Below are positions 27,104-35,187 of a stretch of DNA of 64,000 bases, one piece after another. Source of the stretch: Halobellus captivus (GTDB taxonomy: Archaea; Halobacteriota; Halobacteria; Halobacteriales; Haloferacaceae). The translations under genes and the position numbers were made by a program. Numbering within the stretch: position 1 is the stretch's first letter; each line of letters starts with the position of its first letter. Below the pieces are notes generated by a model. The model ran no database searches, was not told the DNA's origin, and was given only the letters and a program-made list of their open reading frames with translations. Where the stretch lies: the NCBI RefSeq assembly GCF_007655485.1, contig NZ_VJXQ01000005.1, positions 39,388 through 103,387 on the forward strand, in the 5' to 3' direction.

Positions 27104-28765
27104 CTATTTTAATTCTTTTTTGATATCTGATGAAATATTCGAATCTAAGGCAAACTGGCTTGTGATATATCGATACTGTTGATTAAATGTGTCTCTTAAT
27201 TCTCCTTGATCCATTTTACATATTGCCTCTAAAAAATTGTCGCGGTTCGTGAAATGGGAAATTTTTCCGGTTAGCACAAGCGGAAAATCATTTACTTTGC
27301 CTTCCCATACATTTACATAAAAAACGGCACTGCCATTGAGAACAGCTTCCACGCCGATATTTGAATTGATTGTGATCGTTAGATCCGCCCATTTTAAATT
27401 TTCTTCTAATTTGTCCTCATAGATGGGTATATGAGTACAATCGTCATACCATTCGACAGATTCACTTGGATGAATTTTTATGCGGATATTTGTCTCGTGG
27501 GGATTTCTATTAGCACCAACCAAAACCATATCAATAAGATCCTGTTTTATATCATCCAAAAACGGTTGGGTTCCAATAAGGACGTTTATATCCTTTTGTT
27601 TATCACATTTTTCTCCTCTATTGACGTCACGAGTAGTTATCTCCTTAAAATATGGTCTGCCAACAGGAATATTATCACCAATATCTAATCCAATTTTCTG
27701 AATATATTGGAGGCCAAGAACACTTGACAGAAATTGAGTGGTATCTGGAAGAATTGGTTCAAATGGTCGAGTAATACTATGGGGGATATGGAATGTTTCA
27801 ACTCCTTGCTGTTGATTGGCCATAGTGAGTATAGGCAAAGAAAAAATACCAGGAGATCCGATAACTAAGCTCTTCGGCTCCAACGTATTAACCATTTCTT
27901 TTGCAGGGTGGCAATAACAAAGACAAAAAACATTAGATACTAATATATGATTTACTGAAAAAGCCACAGATCTCGGTAAGCGATAACCACGTTGCAACTC
28001 TATTATTTCCGACAAATCATCACAAATCTTCTTTCGGTTAATGATAGTTGCTAGAATGATTTTTAATGAATAAGGGGCAGAGATAATCGAAGAAAATTGA
28101 TTAATGGAAATAAAGGCATTATTACTTGGTAATTTATTTCTTTTCCACTGTAACAATAGATAGGGCCAGGGAACAACTAGTGTTTTTATTCCTAGCTCTT
28201 CAGCGACAGGTTTTATGCTTTCATACCGATTTGGATTAGGAATAAAGATTTGGTCTCCAATTTTCCTATTCGTACTTAATTTAAACATACCAATAAAACC
28301 AAATAGTAGTTGTTCTAATAGAATTGCGGATAGCTGGATAAATGTCACAAATATCTTTTTAGCCTGTCTTAACATATATGTGACTTTGCTCGAATTGGTG
28401 ATGGATATGTTAATATTATTAGCTATGCAAAAATCGTGAACTACACATTCATACTTTGATGAAAGGTTATGACAAACAATCGTCTCGGTAGATTCTGAGA
28501 TATCCGCATTTTGAAGCTCTTCATAAAGAACAATTTTTTTAATCAATTCGGATTGATTTCCGGGAGTGGGATTCGTAAACTTAGTCCACGTGGATTTCAA
28601 GAATATGGGAAAGTTTTCGGACTCTACAGCCAATTTTGAATGAATTTCAGAAAATATTTTTGTTTTATTTTTTTGTGACCTCGAATTGATTAGTTTGACA
28701 ATATCCAGTTCATTATCTTCTAATTGGCTACGTGAAGAATTCTCGAATAGGTGTATTTTTGACAT
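27104..28765 (-). CDS. GT-B-like glycan transferase with HP motif (capsule/polysialyltransferase-like)
   Basis: 553 residues, AT-rich. The C-terminal half carries IRIKIHPSES (His432-Pro433), then a YEDKLEENLKWADLTITINS segment and GVEAVLNGSAVFYVN. These are the HP and nucleotide-side motifs of capsule-type, glycerophospho- and nonulosonyl-transferases with a GT-B fold. The middle has one hydrophobic stretch (about 137-165). Because the cluster makes a CMP-activated nonulosonic acid, this is a good candidate for the enzyme that transfers it. That acceptor and donor assignment is inference; a different sugar phosphate is possible. It reads toward the IS6 remnant. Confidence 0.65.
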   Translation of the reverse strand: MSKIHLFENSSRSQLEDNELDIVKLINSRSQKNKTKIFSEIHSKLAVESENFPIFLKSTWTKFTNPTPGNQSELIKKIVLYEELQNADISESTETIVCHNLSSKYECVVHDFCIANNINISITNSSKVTYMLRQAKKIFVTFIQLSAILLEQLLFGFIGMFKLSTNRKIGDQIFIPNPNRYESIKPVAEELGIKTLVVPWPYLLLQWKRNKLPSNNAFISINQFSSIISAPYSLKIILATIINRKKICDDLSEIIELQRGYRLPRSVAFSVNHILVSNVFCLCYCHPAKEMVNTLEPKSLVIGSPGIFSLPILTMANQQQGVETFHIPHSITRPFEPILPDTTQFLSSVLGLQYIQKIGLDIGDNIPVGRPYFKEITTRDVNRGEKCDKQKDINVLIGTQPFLDDIKQDLIDMVLVGANRNPHETNIRIKIHPSESVEWYDDCTHIPIYEDKLEENLKWADLTITINSNIGVEAVLNGSAVFYVNVWEGKVNDFPLVLTGKISHFTNRDNFLEAICKMDQGELRDTFNQQYRYITSQFALDSNISSDIKKELK

Positions 28766-29210
28766 ATTTTTAGACCGAATAACCGGTATTCAATAACTAG
28801 TTCCGGATTGAATTATATCACCGGATAGCTTAAACCAGTACATAAGTCAATGGAGGATATCCGTGATCAACTCCTTAATCAGAGACATTGGGTCCGTTCA
28901 TTATAATTTTCTTATCTGACCTCTTCGGGGAAGGAGCCATTGTTCAGATCAACTGCTTAAACTAGAATATGATTGCGGGAGCTAAACTTTTGCTGTTTCC
29001 GGCTGAGCGTGTTGATGTGGTTAACAATCAGCGTAGTTCGGCGTTACCATTCTGCGAAGGTCTACTTGATGACATTGTAATCTTCGAAGTGCATGTTGGG
29101 ATCAAAAAATGAGGTTGTGATAGGTTGGTTCCGACCAATGTCCTCCCGACCAATTTTGCTATCTTATAGATAGTTGGAATCAGTCAAAGAGTATATAAGG
29201 TAAATCGACT
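28766..29210. other. 445-base AT-rich intergenic with an IS-end-like sequence
   Basis: The sequence agccattgttcagatcaactg at 28935-28955 resembles the IS6-type end at 26436-26456 (about 16-17 of 21 bases). About 150 bases that follow contain no open frame. The region also holds divergent promoters for the genes at 28765 and 29211. Confidence 0.45.
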
Positions 29211-30824
29211 TTGAATGAGTCAATGGATTCAAATAATGTCATACTGATTGGTCTCGATGGTTTAGATTGGTTAGAAATTGAACCTTGGATTCAAGAGGGA
29301 GATATGGGAAATATAAAACATTTGTCTGAATACAATCAAGAAATCCAACTTGGTAGTACCCATCCACCATGGACTCCCTGTGCGTGGCCCTCACTTCTCA
29401 GCGGTCGTAATCCAGGTAAACACGGGATTTTTGACTTCTTCATCCAACAAGGGTATACTAAACAACTCGGAGATCGTTCAAATGTAGACTCAGCTTATCT
29501 TTTTGAAATAGCTGACGCCTATGATTTATCCACTATCATAATAAATTTCCCTGTTACCTTTCCTACCCAAAATCTTAACAATAGTGTAGTTATACCAGGC
29601 TATCTTGCCACAGAGGATGTTCAGTTTTATCCCACCAATCTTCGTAAGGATTATGAGAATGAGTACAGGGACTACTCTATCTATCCGGATGTGACAACCG
29701 ATGAAGAGGCTGTTACAGAATATATAAATGTTGCACAACATCGCCGAGATATGGCTCGTTTCCTGAACAAACGGTATAACTGGGATTTCCTCGCTGTTCA
29801 GTTCCAAGTTACAGACACTATTTTTCACGATCTCACAAATCGTAACCAAATTCGACAAGTTCTAAAAGAGATCGACAACTTTGTTGACGATATCATCGAT
29901 TTGGGTGGAGAGGACCCCACAGTGTTCATCACCTCTGATCATGGGATGGGCGACTACGATTGGACCTTCTACATTAACTCTTGGCTCGCGGAAAAGGGCT
30001 ACTGCGAGACGACAACTGGCGAAGAACAGTACTTCCGACAGGCAAAAGACAACCTCAAAGAAGGAACCGAAGAAGTCGAATTCTCCATCTTCGGATTTTT
30101 CACGGGCATAGCCGTATCGACTCTCTCTGCAGTCGGACTCTCCCCACGACGAATTCACCGTGCACTCGGCAAAGTCGGCCTCGACAAGATCGTTGAGCGA
30201 TTGCTTCCGGAGGAGGCCCTCGTCGCCGCCCAGAATCAGGTCGTCGACCACGAGAACTCGATCGCCTATCAGCTTCTGTTTAACAGTCTCGGCATCCATC
30301 TCAACGTCGAAGGGAGGGAACCCAACGGGGTCCTTCCCCAGAGCGACTACGAGCAGATCCGGTCCGAACTGATCGAGGAACTAAAAGACGTCCGCGATCC
30401 GGATGGAAACTTCGTCTTCGACGCGGTAAAACCACGGGAGGAAGTCTACGAGGGCAAACACCTCGAAGACGCGCCCGATATCTCGTTGTTCCCCCGGGAC
30501 TACCGCTACGACGTCAGTGGGTCGATCCTCGACACCTTCCGACGGTATCCTCACAAGAACCACAAGCCGAACGGGATCCTGATCTCCAATCGTTCGCTCG
30601 GCGACATCGATCAGGCGGAGATTTACGACATCGCACCGACCGTTGCCGCAGAGTTGGGGATTCCCGTCGACAGTAATACGGACGGGAAAGTGCTCACGGA
30701 CACGGAAGAGGAAGTCGAACGCCAAGACTGGGACGAGATCGCCGGTGACTACGCGACTACTCGGTCCCAACACGATACCTCAAACGTCGAGGACCGCCTC
30801 GCTGATCTCGGCTATATGGAATAG
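29211..30824 (+). CDS. phosphodiesterase/nucleotide-pyrophosphatase-like protein (alkaline phosphatase superfamily)
   Basis: 537 residues. Metal-binding VILIGLDGLDWLEI at the N-terminus, the nucleophile region STHPPWTPCAWPSLLSGRNP (about 50-68), FQVTDTIFHDL and VFITSDHGMGDYDW are all present, and KNHKPNGILI gives the last His ligand. It therefore looks active, with Thr or Ser as nucleophile. It may remove or transfer phosphate or phospholipid-linked groups on glycan intermediates. The gene is a compositional mosaic: about the first 660 bases are AT-rich like the island, whereas the remainder uses GC-rich haloarchaeal codons. It ends VEDRLADLGYME. Confidence 0.88.
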   Translation: MNESMDSNNVILIGLDGLDWLEIEPWIQEGDMGNIKHLSEYNQEIQLGSTHPPWTPCAWPSLLSGRNPGKHGIFDFFIQQGYTKQLGDRSNVDSAYLFEIADAYDLSTIIINFPVTFPTQNLNNSVVIPGYLATEDVQFYPTNLRKDYENEYRDYSIYPDVTTDEEAVTEYINVAQHRRDMARFLNKRYNWDFLAVQFQVTDTIFHDLTNRNQIRQVLKEIDNFVDDIIDLGGEDPTVFITSDHGMGDYDWTFYINSWLAEKGYCETTTGEEQYFRQAKDNLKEGTEEVEFSIFGFFTGIAVSTLSAVGLSPRRIHRALGKVGLDKIVERLLPEEALVAAQNQVVDHENSIAYQLLFNSLGIHLNVEGREPNGVLPQSDYEQIRSELIEELKDVRDPDGNFVFDAVKPREEVYEGKHLEDAPDISLFPRDYRYDVSGSILDTFRRYPHKNHKPNGILISNRSLGDIDQAEIYDIAPTVAAELGIPVDSNTDGKVLTDTEEEVERQDWDEIAGDYATTRSQHDTSNVEDRLADLGYME

Positions 30825-30829
30825 GCTAC

Positions 30830-31966
30830 TCAGACGAGATCCCGATACAGGTTGTACGTCCGATCTGCCACTCCTTCCCAGGAATACTGGTTTTCCACCA
30901 ATTCACGGGCGTTCTTACCCCATTCTTGGGCACGGTCCGGGTTCTTCAACACGTGGCGTATCGCGTTCGTCAGCTCCTCCGGAGATTCCGGTGGCACCAG
31001 ATATCCGGTTTCGTCGTGGTCAACGAATTCCTCGATGCCCTCAACCGAGGAAGCGATCACCGGTGAACTTGCAGCCCAGGCTTCGAGGAGCGTGAGCGGA
31101 TGCCCCTCCCAGACGGACGGAAGGACAAACACACCGGCAGACGCGTAAAACCGCGGAATCGACTCGTCGGACACACGTCCCTCGAACGAGACGTGGGAAG
31201 GGATTCCAAGCTCTTCGACTTGCGTTTCGAGTTCTTCGCGCTTCGGCCCGGTCCCGACGATTCGAAGCGTCGAATCCGGAAACTCGTCGACAAGGTTTGC
31301 GAATGCAGCGATAAGATCTGTCACGCGTTTCTTCGGGGCGAGCCGACCGAGAAACAACACGTCCTGCGTGCGGTCTGCTGCGACGTCGAATCGATCAAGA
31401 TCAACACCGTTCGGGATCGCTCGCACGTCGTCGTGCCCCGTCTCTAGGAGATCAACGTGGTCGTGATTGACCGAGATGACTGTGTCGTAATCGAAGCCGA
31501 GGACGAATTGTTTCTCAATCCACCGCTTCACGCCAGCAAGTGCAGATTCATCGCGACCGACGCCGGATGTGAGCGCGGTTCCGTGAACGGTGAACACCGT
31601 AGGAACGCCGGAAAGAAATCCGGACGCCCGAGTCGGAACCGCAGGGAGAAATGTATGACCGTGAATCACGTCGTACTCTTCACGCAGCAACTTCGGGATC
31701 GGTGTCACCATCGATGAAATTCTTCCGACTGGATTCCAGTAGTCGGTACATGGGCGGATGCGATTAACAGTGACCTGCCCCGATTGATACCGTTCAGTGT
31801 CTGTGTACGCTTCCCCGTGCTGCGATAGCGCGCGTGTGTAGATATCGACGGTACAAGCGTGGTGCTTTGCGAGCGCTATTGCGAGCTCCTTCACGTGGAC
31901 TGGTCCGCCGCCGGTTCGGGGCCACCAGTCGTCTTGGAGCATCGCGATCCGCAACGACTCGCTCAT
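30830..31966 (-). CDS. GT4 family glycosyltransferase
   Basis: 378 residues. The N-terminal GT-B domain has WWPRTGGGPVHVKELA; the linker IPNGVDLDRF and VLFLGRLAPKKRVTDLI lead the C-terminal domain. PSVWEGHPLTLLEAWAASSP is the E-x7-E donor-binding motif. GT4 enzymes use NDP-sugars in the cytoplasm. The start overlaps the stop of the sulfatase gene at 31963 by 4 bases (ATGA), so the two are translationally coupled. It converges on the phosphodiesterase gene, 5 bases apart. Confidence 0.93.
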   Translation of the reverse strand: MSESLRIAMLQDDWWPRTGGGPVHVKELAIALAKHHACTVDIYTRALSQHGEAYTDTERYQSGQVTVNRIRPCTDYWNPVGRISSMVTPIPKLLREEYDVIHGHTFLPAVPTRASGFLSGVPTVFTVHGTALTSGVGRDESALAGVKRWIEKQFVLGFDYDTVISVNHDHVDLLETGHDDVRAIPNGVDLDRFDVAADRTQDVLFLGRLAPKKRVTDLIAAFANLVDEFPDSTLRIVGTGPKREELETQVEELGIPSHVSFEGRVSDESIPRFYASAGVFVLPSVWEGHPLTLLEAWAASSPVIASSVEGIEEFVDHDETGYLVPPESPEELTNAIRHVLKNPDRAQEWGKNARELVENQYSWEGVADRTYNLYRDLV

Positions 31967-33207
31967 TTATACCCCAATGCGTCGAGACGCCGTTCGATTT
32001 CCTCGTCGACCTCCTCATCACTCCCAGCCGAATCGCCGTTCTCGACGCGCACTCGTTCCTCGACGTGTGCCTCCAGCTCGGACCGAAGCGACCGATCCGA
32101 TTCCCCACCAAACTCGATCGTCCCGGTCTCCCGGTCGCGTTCGCAGAAGCACACCTTCTCAGAAGTCCGAACTGCATACCTTCGGAGGTGACTATCCGAA
32201 TTCTCCCCGCGGGCTTGCGAGAAAACACGTCGATCTCCATCAATAGGATCCAGAAGCGAGACGCCGTCACCTACATCGCCGACCGTCGCCGCCACGTCCA
32301 GCGTGCTCACATCCCCCTCCTCGACCTCGCGCTCACCACCGGGCGGGCGTACGAACAGCGGCACGTGCGTGATCTCGTCGTGCAGATACCGCGGATGCTC
32401 GTAATACCCGTGCTCGCCGAACGCGTCGCCGTGATCTGCCGTCACGATAAGTAACGACTCCGCCAGCAACTCACGCTCCCGAAGCGCGCCCAAAAATTCT
32501 CCAATCTTCGCGTCGTTGTACCGGATCTCCGCGTCGTACAGATCCACCAACAACTGCCGTTCATCTTCAGATATCGATTCCGGAGCCGAGATCGCGCGCT
32601 GATACAGCGACTGGGCGTCCCGCCCCGATAATCCAGTATCGGAATATAGAGTAGAAAACTCCCCCGGCGGCTCGTACGGCCCGTGGGTGTCCATATAGTG
32701 GTTCCACAGGAAGAACGGCTGTTCTTCATCTAACGAATCCACCCACGACAGGGACCGTTCGTTGATCTCCTCGGCCCGCGCGTAGTGTCGGTTCCGGAGC
32801 TTGTCCAGTGCCCGCTGGGCCAGCGCAATCAGCTTGTGCTGGCCGAGATGCAGGTCGTCGTCGAAGTGGTCGAATCCCCGGTCGAAGCCGTAGGCTCTGG
32901 AAACAAACGGATTCGAGTGAAAGCCTGCGGTCGCATATCCCTTGTCAGAGAGTGTTTCTGCCAGTGTCTCCGACGCGAGGCGATACTTCGAGTCGATCGC
33001 GACGTCGGGATACTCGCCCGTCAAAAGCGCCGGAACGGCCTCGCGCGTGTGCGAACTCGCGCTGTAAGCGTTCGCGAACCGGATGCTCTCCCCGGCGAGT
33101 TCGTCGAGGACGGGTGAGGTCGCCCGAAAATAGCCGTAACAGGAGAGGTGATCCGCACGGAGTGCGTCCGCAGAAAGTAAGATGACGTTCTCCCAACACT
33201 CGCTCAT
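31963..33207 (-). CDS. sulfatase family protein
   Basis: 414 residues from the ATG at 33207; the in-frame start at 33264 adds 19 atypical residues. It has VILLSADALRADHLSCYGY (metal-binding Asp and the sulfatase HLSCYGY), SSHTREAVPALLTGEYP (nucleophile position, Thr/Ser rather than Cys of C-x-P-S-R), LWNHYMDTHGPYEPP and IVTADHGDAFGEHGYYEHP. It probably hydrolyses or transfers sulfate or phosphate esters on glycans. The acidic C-terminus ends ERRLDALGYK. It is coupled to the GT4 gene downstream. Confidence 0.92.
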   Translation of the reverse strand: MSECWENVILLSADALRADHLSCYGYFRATSPVLDELAGESIRFANAYSASSHTREAVPALLTGEYPDVAIDSKYRLASETLAETLSDKGYATAGFHSNPFVSRAYGFDRGFDHFDDDLHLGQHKLIALAQRALDKLRNRHYARAEEINERSLSWVDSLDEEQPFFLWNHYMDTHGPYEPPGEFSTLYSDTGLSGRDAQSLYQRAISAPESISEDERQLLVDLYDAEIRYNDAKIGEFLGALRERELLAESLLIVTADHGDAFGEHGYYEHPRYLHDEITHVPLFVRPPGGEREVEEGDVSTLDVAATVGDVGDGVSLLDPIDGDRRVFSQARGENSDSHLRRYAVRTSEKVCFCERDRETGTIEFGGESDRSLRSELEAHVEERVRVENGDSAGSDEEVDEEIERRLDALGYK

Positions 33208-33443
33208 CGAATTGATCCAATGTGTGGAGTGATATAGATGTTGCGTGAGCGGAACGAGATGCAAACCCGTTCGGCAGCACCTGACCGTGAAACGACTACA
33301 GGGGTTTCGAGGACAGTCCTAGCTTGACGGTGGTCGATCCAAGAGCCAAATGAATACGCATCGACTCGTGCTCATCGTCGATACATCTCCACAGAGCCGA
33401 TACATCGAAAGACCATTATCGCTGTCCGACGCCACGTCGCATA

Positions 33444-34583
33444 ATGCGCGTGGCGTTCGTGAGTAACGTGGTTTACCCCTTCATCACCGGCGGTGCGGAA
33501 AAGCGAATCCACGAGATCGGCACCCGCCTCGCCAGCCAGGGCCACGACGTCACCATCTATGGCCGACACTTCTGGGACGGCCCGGAAGAGATCACCCACG
33601 AGGGACTCACACTGCGAGCCGTCGCCCCCGAGACCGAACTCTACACCGACGATCGCCGCTCCATCACGGAGGCCATCGACTTCGCCACCCGATCCATTCC
33701 ACCGCTCCGACGCCACCTCCGACAGAACGAACACGACGTCGTCGTCGCCAGCGTCTTCCCGTACTTCCCCGTCCTTGCCACGAAGCTCGCGAGTCTCCGG
33801 ACAGACACCCCCCTCGTCACGACCTGGCACGAGGTCTGGGGTAATTACTGGGAAGAGTACCTCGGCCGCCTCGCCCCGTTCGGAAAAGTCACCGAACAGC
33901 TCACCGCCCGCACCCCACAGCACCCGATCGCCATCTCGGGCATCACCGCCGACCGGCTCGCCGAGATCGGCCCCGATCGCGACAGCATCGAGATCATTCC
34001 CAACGGCATCGATACCGAACAGATCCAAGATGCACCGCTCCCCGAGCAGGGCTACGATGTGCTCTTCGCTGGCCGACTCATCGAGCACAAGAACGTCGAT
34101 CTCCTCTTGGAAGCGTTCGACGCAGTCGCCGAGGACCACGACGTCACGCTCGGCATCGTCGGCGACGGCCCCGAGAAGACCCGACTCGAACGGCAACGCG
34201 ACGGCCTCGCGCACGCCGACCGGATCGACTTCCTCGGGTTCCTCGACGATTACGAGGACGTTCTCGGCCATATGCGTGCCGCTGACGTCTTCGCGTCCCC
34301 CAGTACGAGAGAAGGATTCGGCCTCACCTTCGCGGAAGCGATGGCCGCAGATTGTACGGTTATCGCGGCCGATCACCCCGACTCAGCGGCCGATGAAGTC
34401 ATCGGCGACGCTGGCTTTCTCGTCGGCCCTGACGTGGAGAGCCTTCGTGACGTCCTGAATCGCGCCCTCGACGACGTGCGTCCAAAAGAAGATCCGCGCG
34501 AACGTGCCCAGCGGTATGACTGGGATGCCGTTGCCGACCAAGCCGAACGAGCGTATCGGCGCTCCGTGGACGGCTCGTGGTAA
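33444..34583 (+). CDS. GT4 family glycosyltransferase
   Basis: 379 residues, GC-rich. It starts MRVAFVSNVVYPFITGGAEK (GT-B N-terminal loop), then IEIIPNGIDTEQI, VLFAGRLIEHKNVDLLLEAF and PSTREGFGLTFAEAMAADC with the donor-binding E-x7-E. It is not part of the AT-rich island by composition, so it is likely an older resident gene at the flank of the glycan locus. The repeat copies B2 and A2 lie in the 600 bases after its stop. Confidence 0.93.
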   Translation: MRVAFVSNVVYPFITGGAEKRIHEIGTRLASQGHDVTIYGRHFWDGPEEITHEGLTLRAVAPETELYTDDRRSITEAIDFATRSIPPLRRHLRQNEHDVVVASVFPYFPVLATKLASLRTDTPLVTTWHEVWGNYWEEYLGRLAPFGKVTEQLTARTPQHPIAISGITADRLAEIGPDRDSIEIIPNGIDTEQIQDAPLPEQGYDVLFAGRLIEHKNVDLLLEAFDAVAEDHDVTLGIVGDGPEKTRLERQRDGLAHADRIDFLGFLDDYEDVLGHMRAADVFASPSTREGFGLTFAEAMAADCTVIAADHPDSAADEVIGDAGFLVGPDVESLRDVLNRALDDVRPKEDPRERAQRYDWDAVADQAERAYRRSVDGSW

Positions 34584-34826
34584 CGCGTCAAGGATACATC
34601 TGTGAGAGCCTCCTGGAACCGTCCAGAATAATGTATTAGAATCTGACAAAATCCGGTCAAATCCATCGATAAAACACCCATTAGACGGCAGTCTCGATAG
34701 GGGTATCCCCCAGATTTATTACCCTATAACCCCTCCAAATATCCAGCCAATCAACAGACAGCGCCGAGGGCGTTCACGGACCATCACAGTATCCAAACCG
34801 GAATTCGGGGGTTGCTTTAAAAGGAG

Positions 34827-34880
34827 CCCGACGCCGTCCCCCGTATTTGGATCGTGATGAAGCGTGATAGTATCTGCAGG
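34827..34880 (+). repeat. repeat block B, copy 2
   Basis: Matches 5107-5160 with about six differences, in the same orientation. Confidence 0.65.
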
Positions 34881-34900
34881 ATAAGAGTCAATTGCTGCAG

Positions 34901-34950
34901 TGAGATAGTATATTTCGTGTACTTTTCGCCCGACTCCGGTGGTATTGAAA
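34901..34950 (+). repeat. repeat block A, copy 2
   Basis: Matches 4781-4830; the shared core is gtatatttcgtg followed by ttttcgcccgac. Block A follows B by 20 bases here, whereas at 4.8 kb A precedes B by about 275 bases. Confidence 0.6.
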
Positions 34951-35187
34951 TAATAAGGGAGCACCCGAAATATACTCGCATTCCGTATCTAGGTTTCCGT
35001 ATCCGTTGGCGTAAGATGTAATCAGAAGCGTCTGTTGGCATCCGCTGAGACAAAAAGACTAGCGTGCTGGCTATTGGAGGTGCTCTGTCACAGAGTAACC
35101 GAATAGTCCTCTAAGTTGACACCGCAATCGATCGTTGGACAAAGAGCCACGTAATCGAAAAAGAAGCAAAGATCTCTCGGCGCTACG

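Larger units (their letters stand above)
34584..35187. other. 604-base intergenic with repeat blocks B2 and A2
   Basis: It carries copies of the two short repeats found at 4.8-5.2 kb, here in the order B then A. The tail is the 3' flank of the giant surface-protein gene. No ORF is convincing. Confidence 0.5.
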
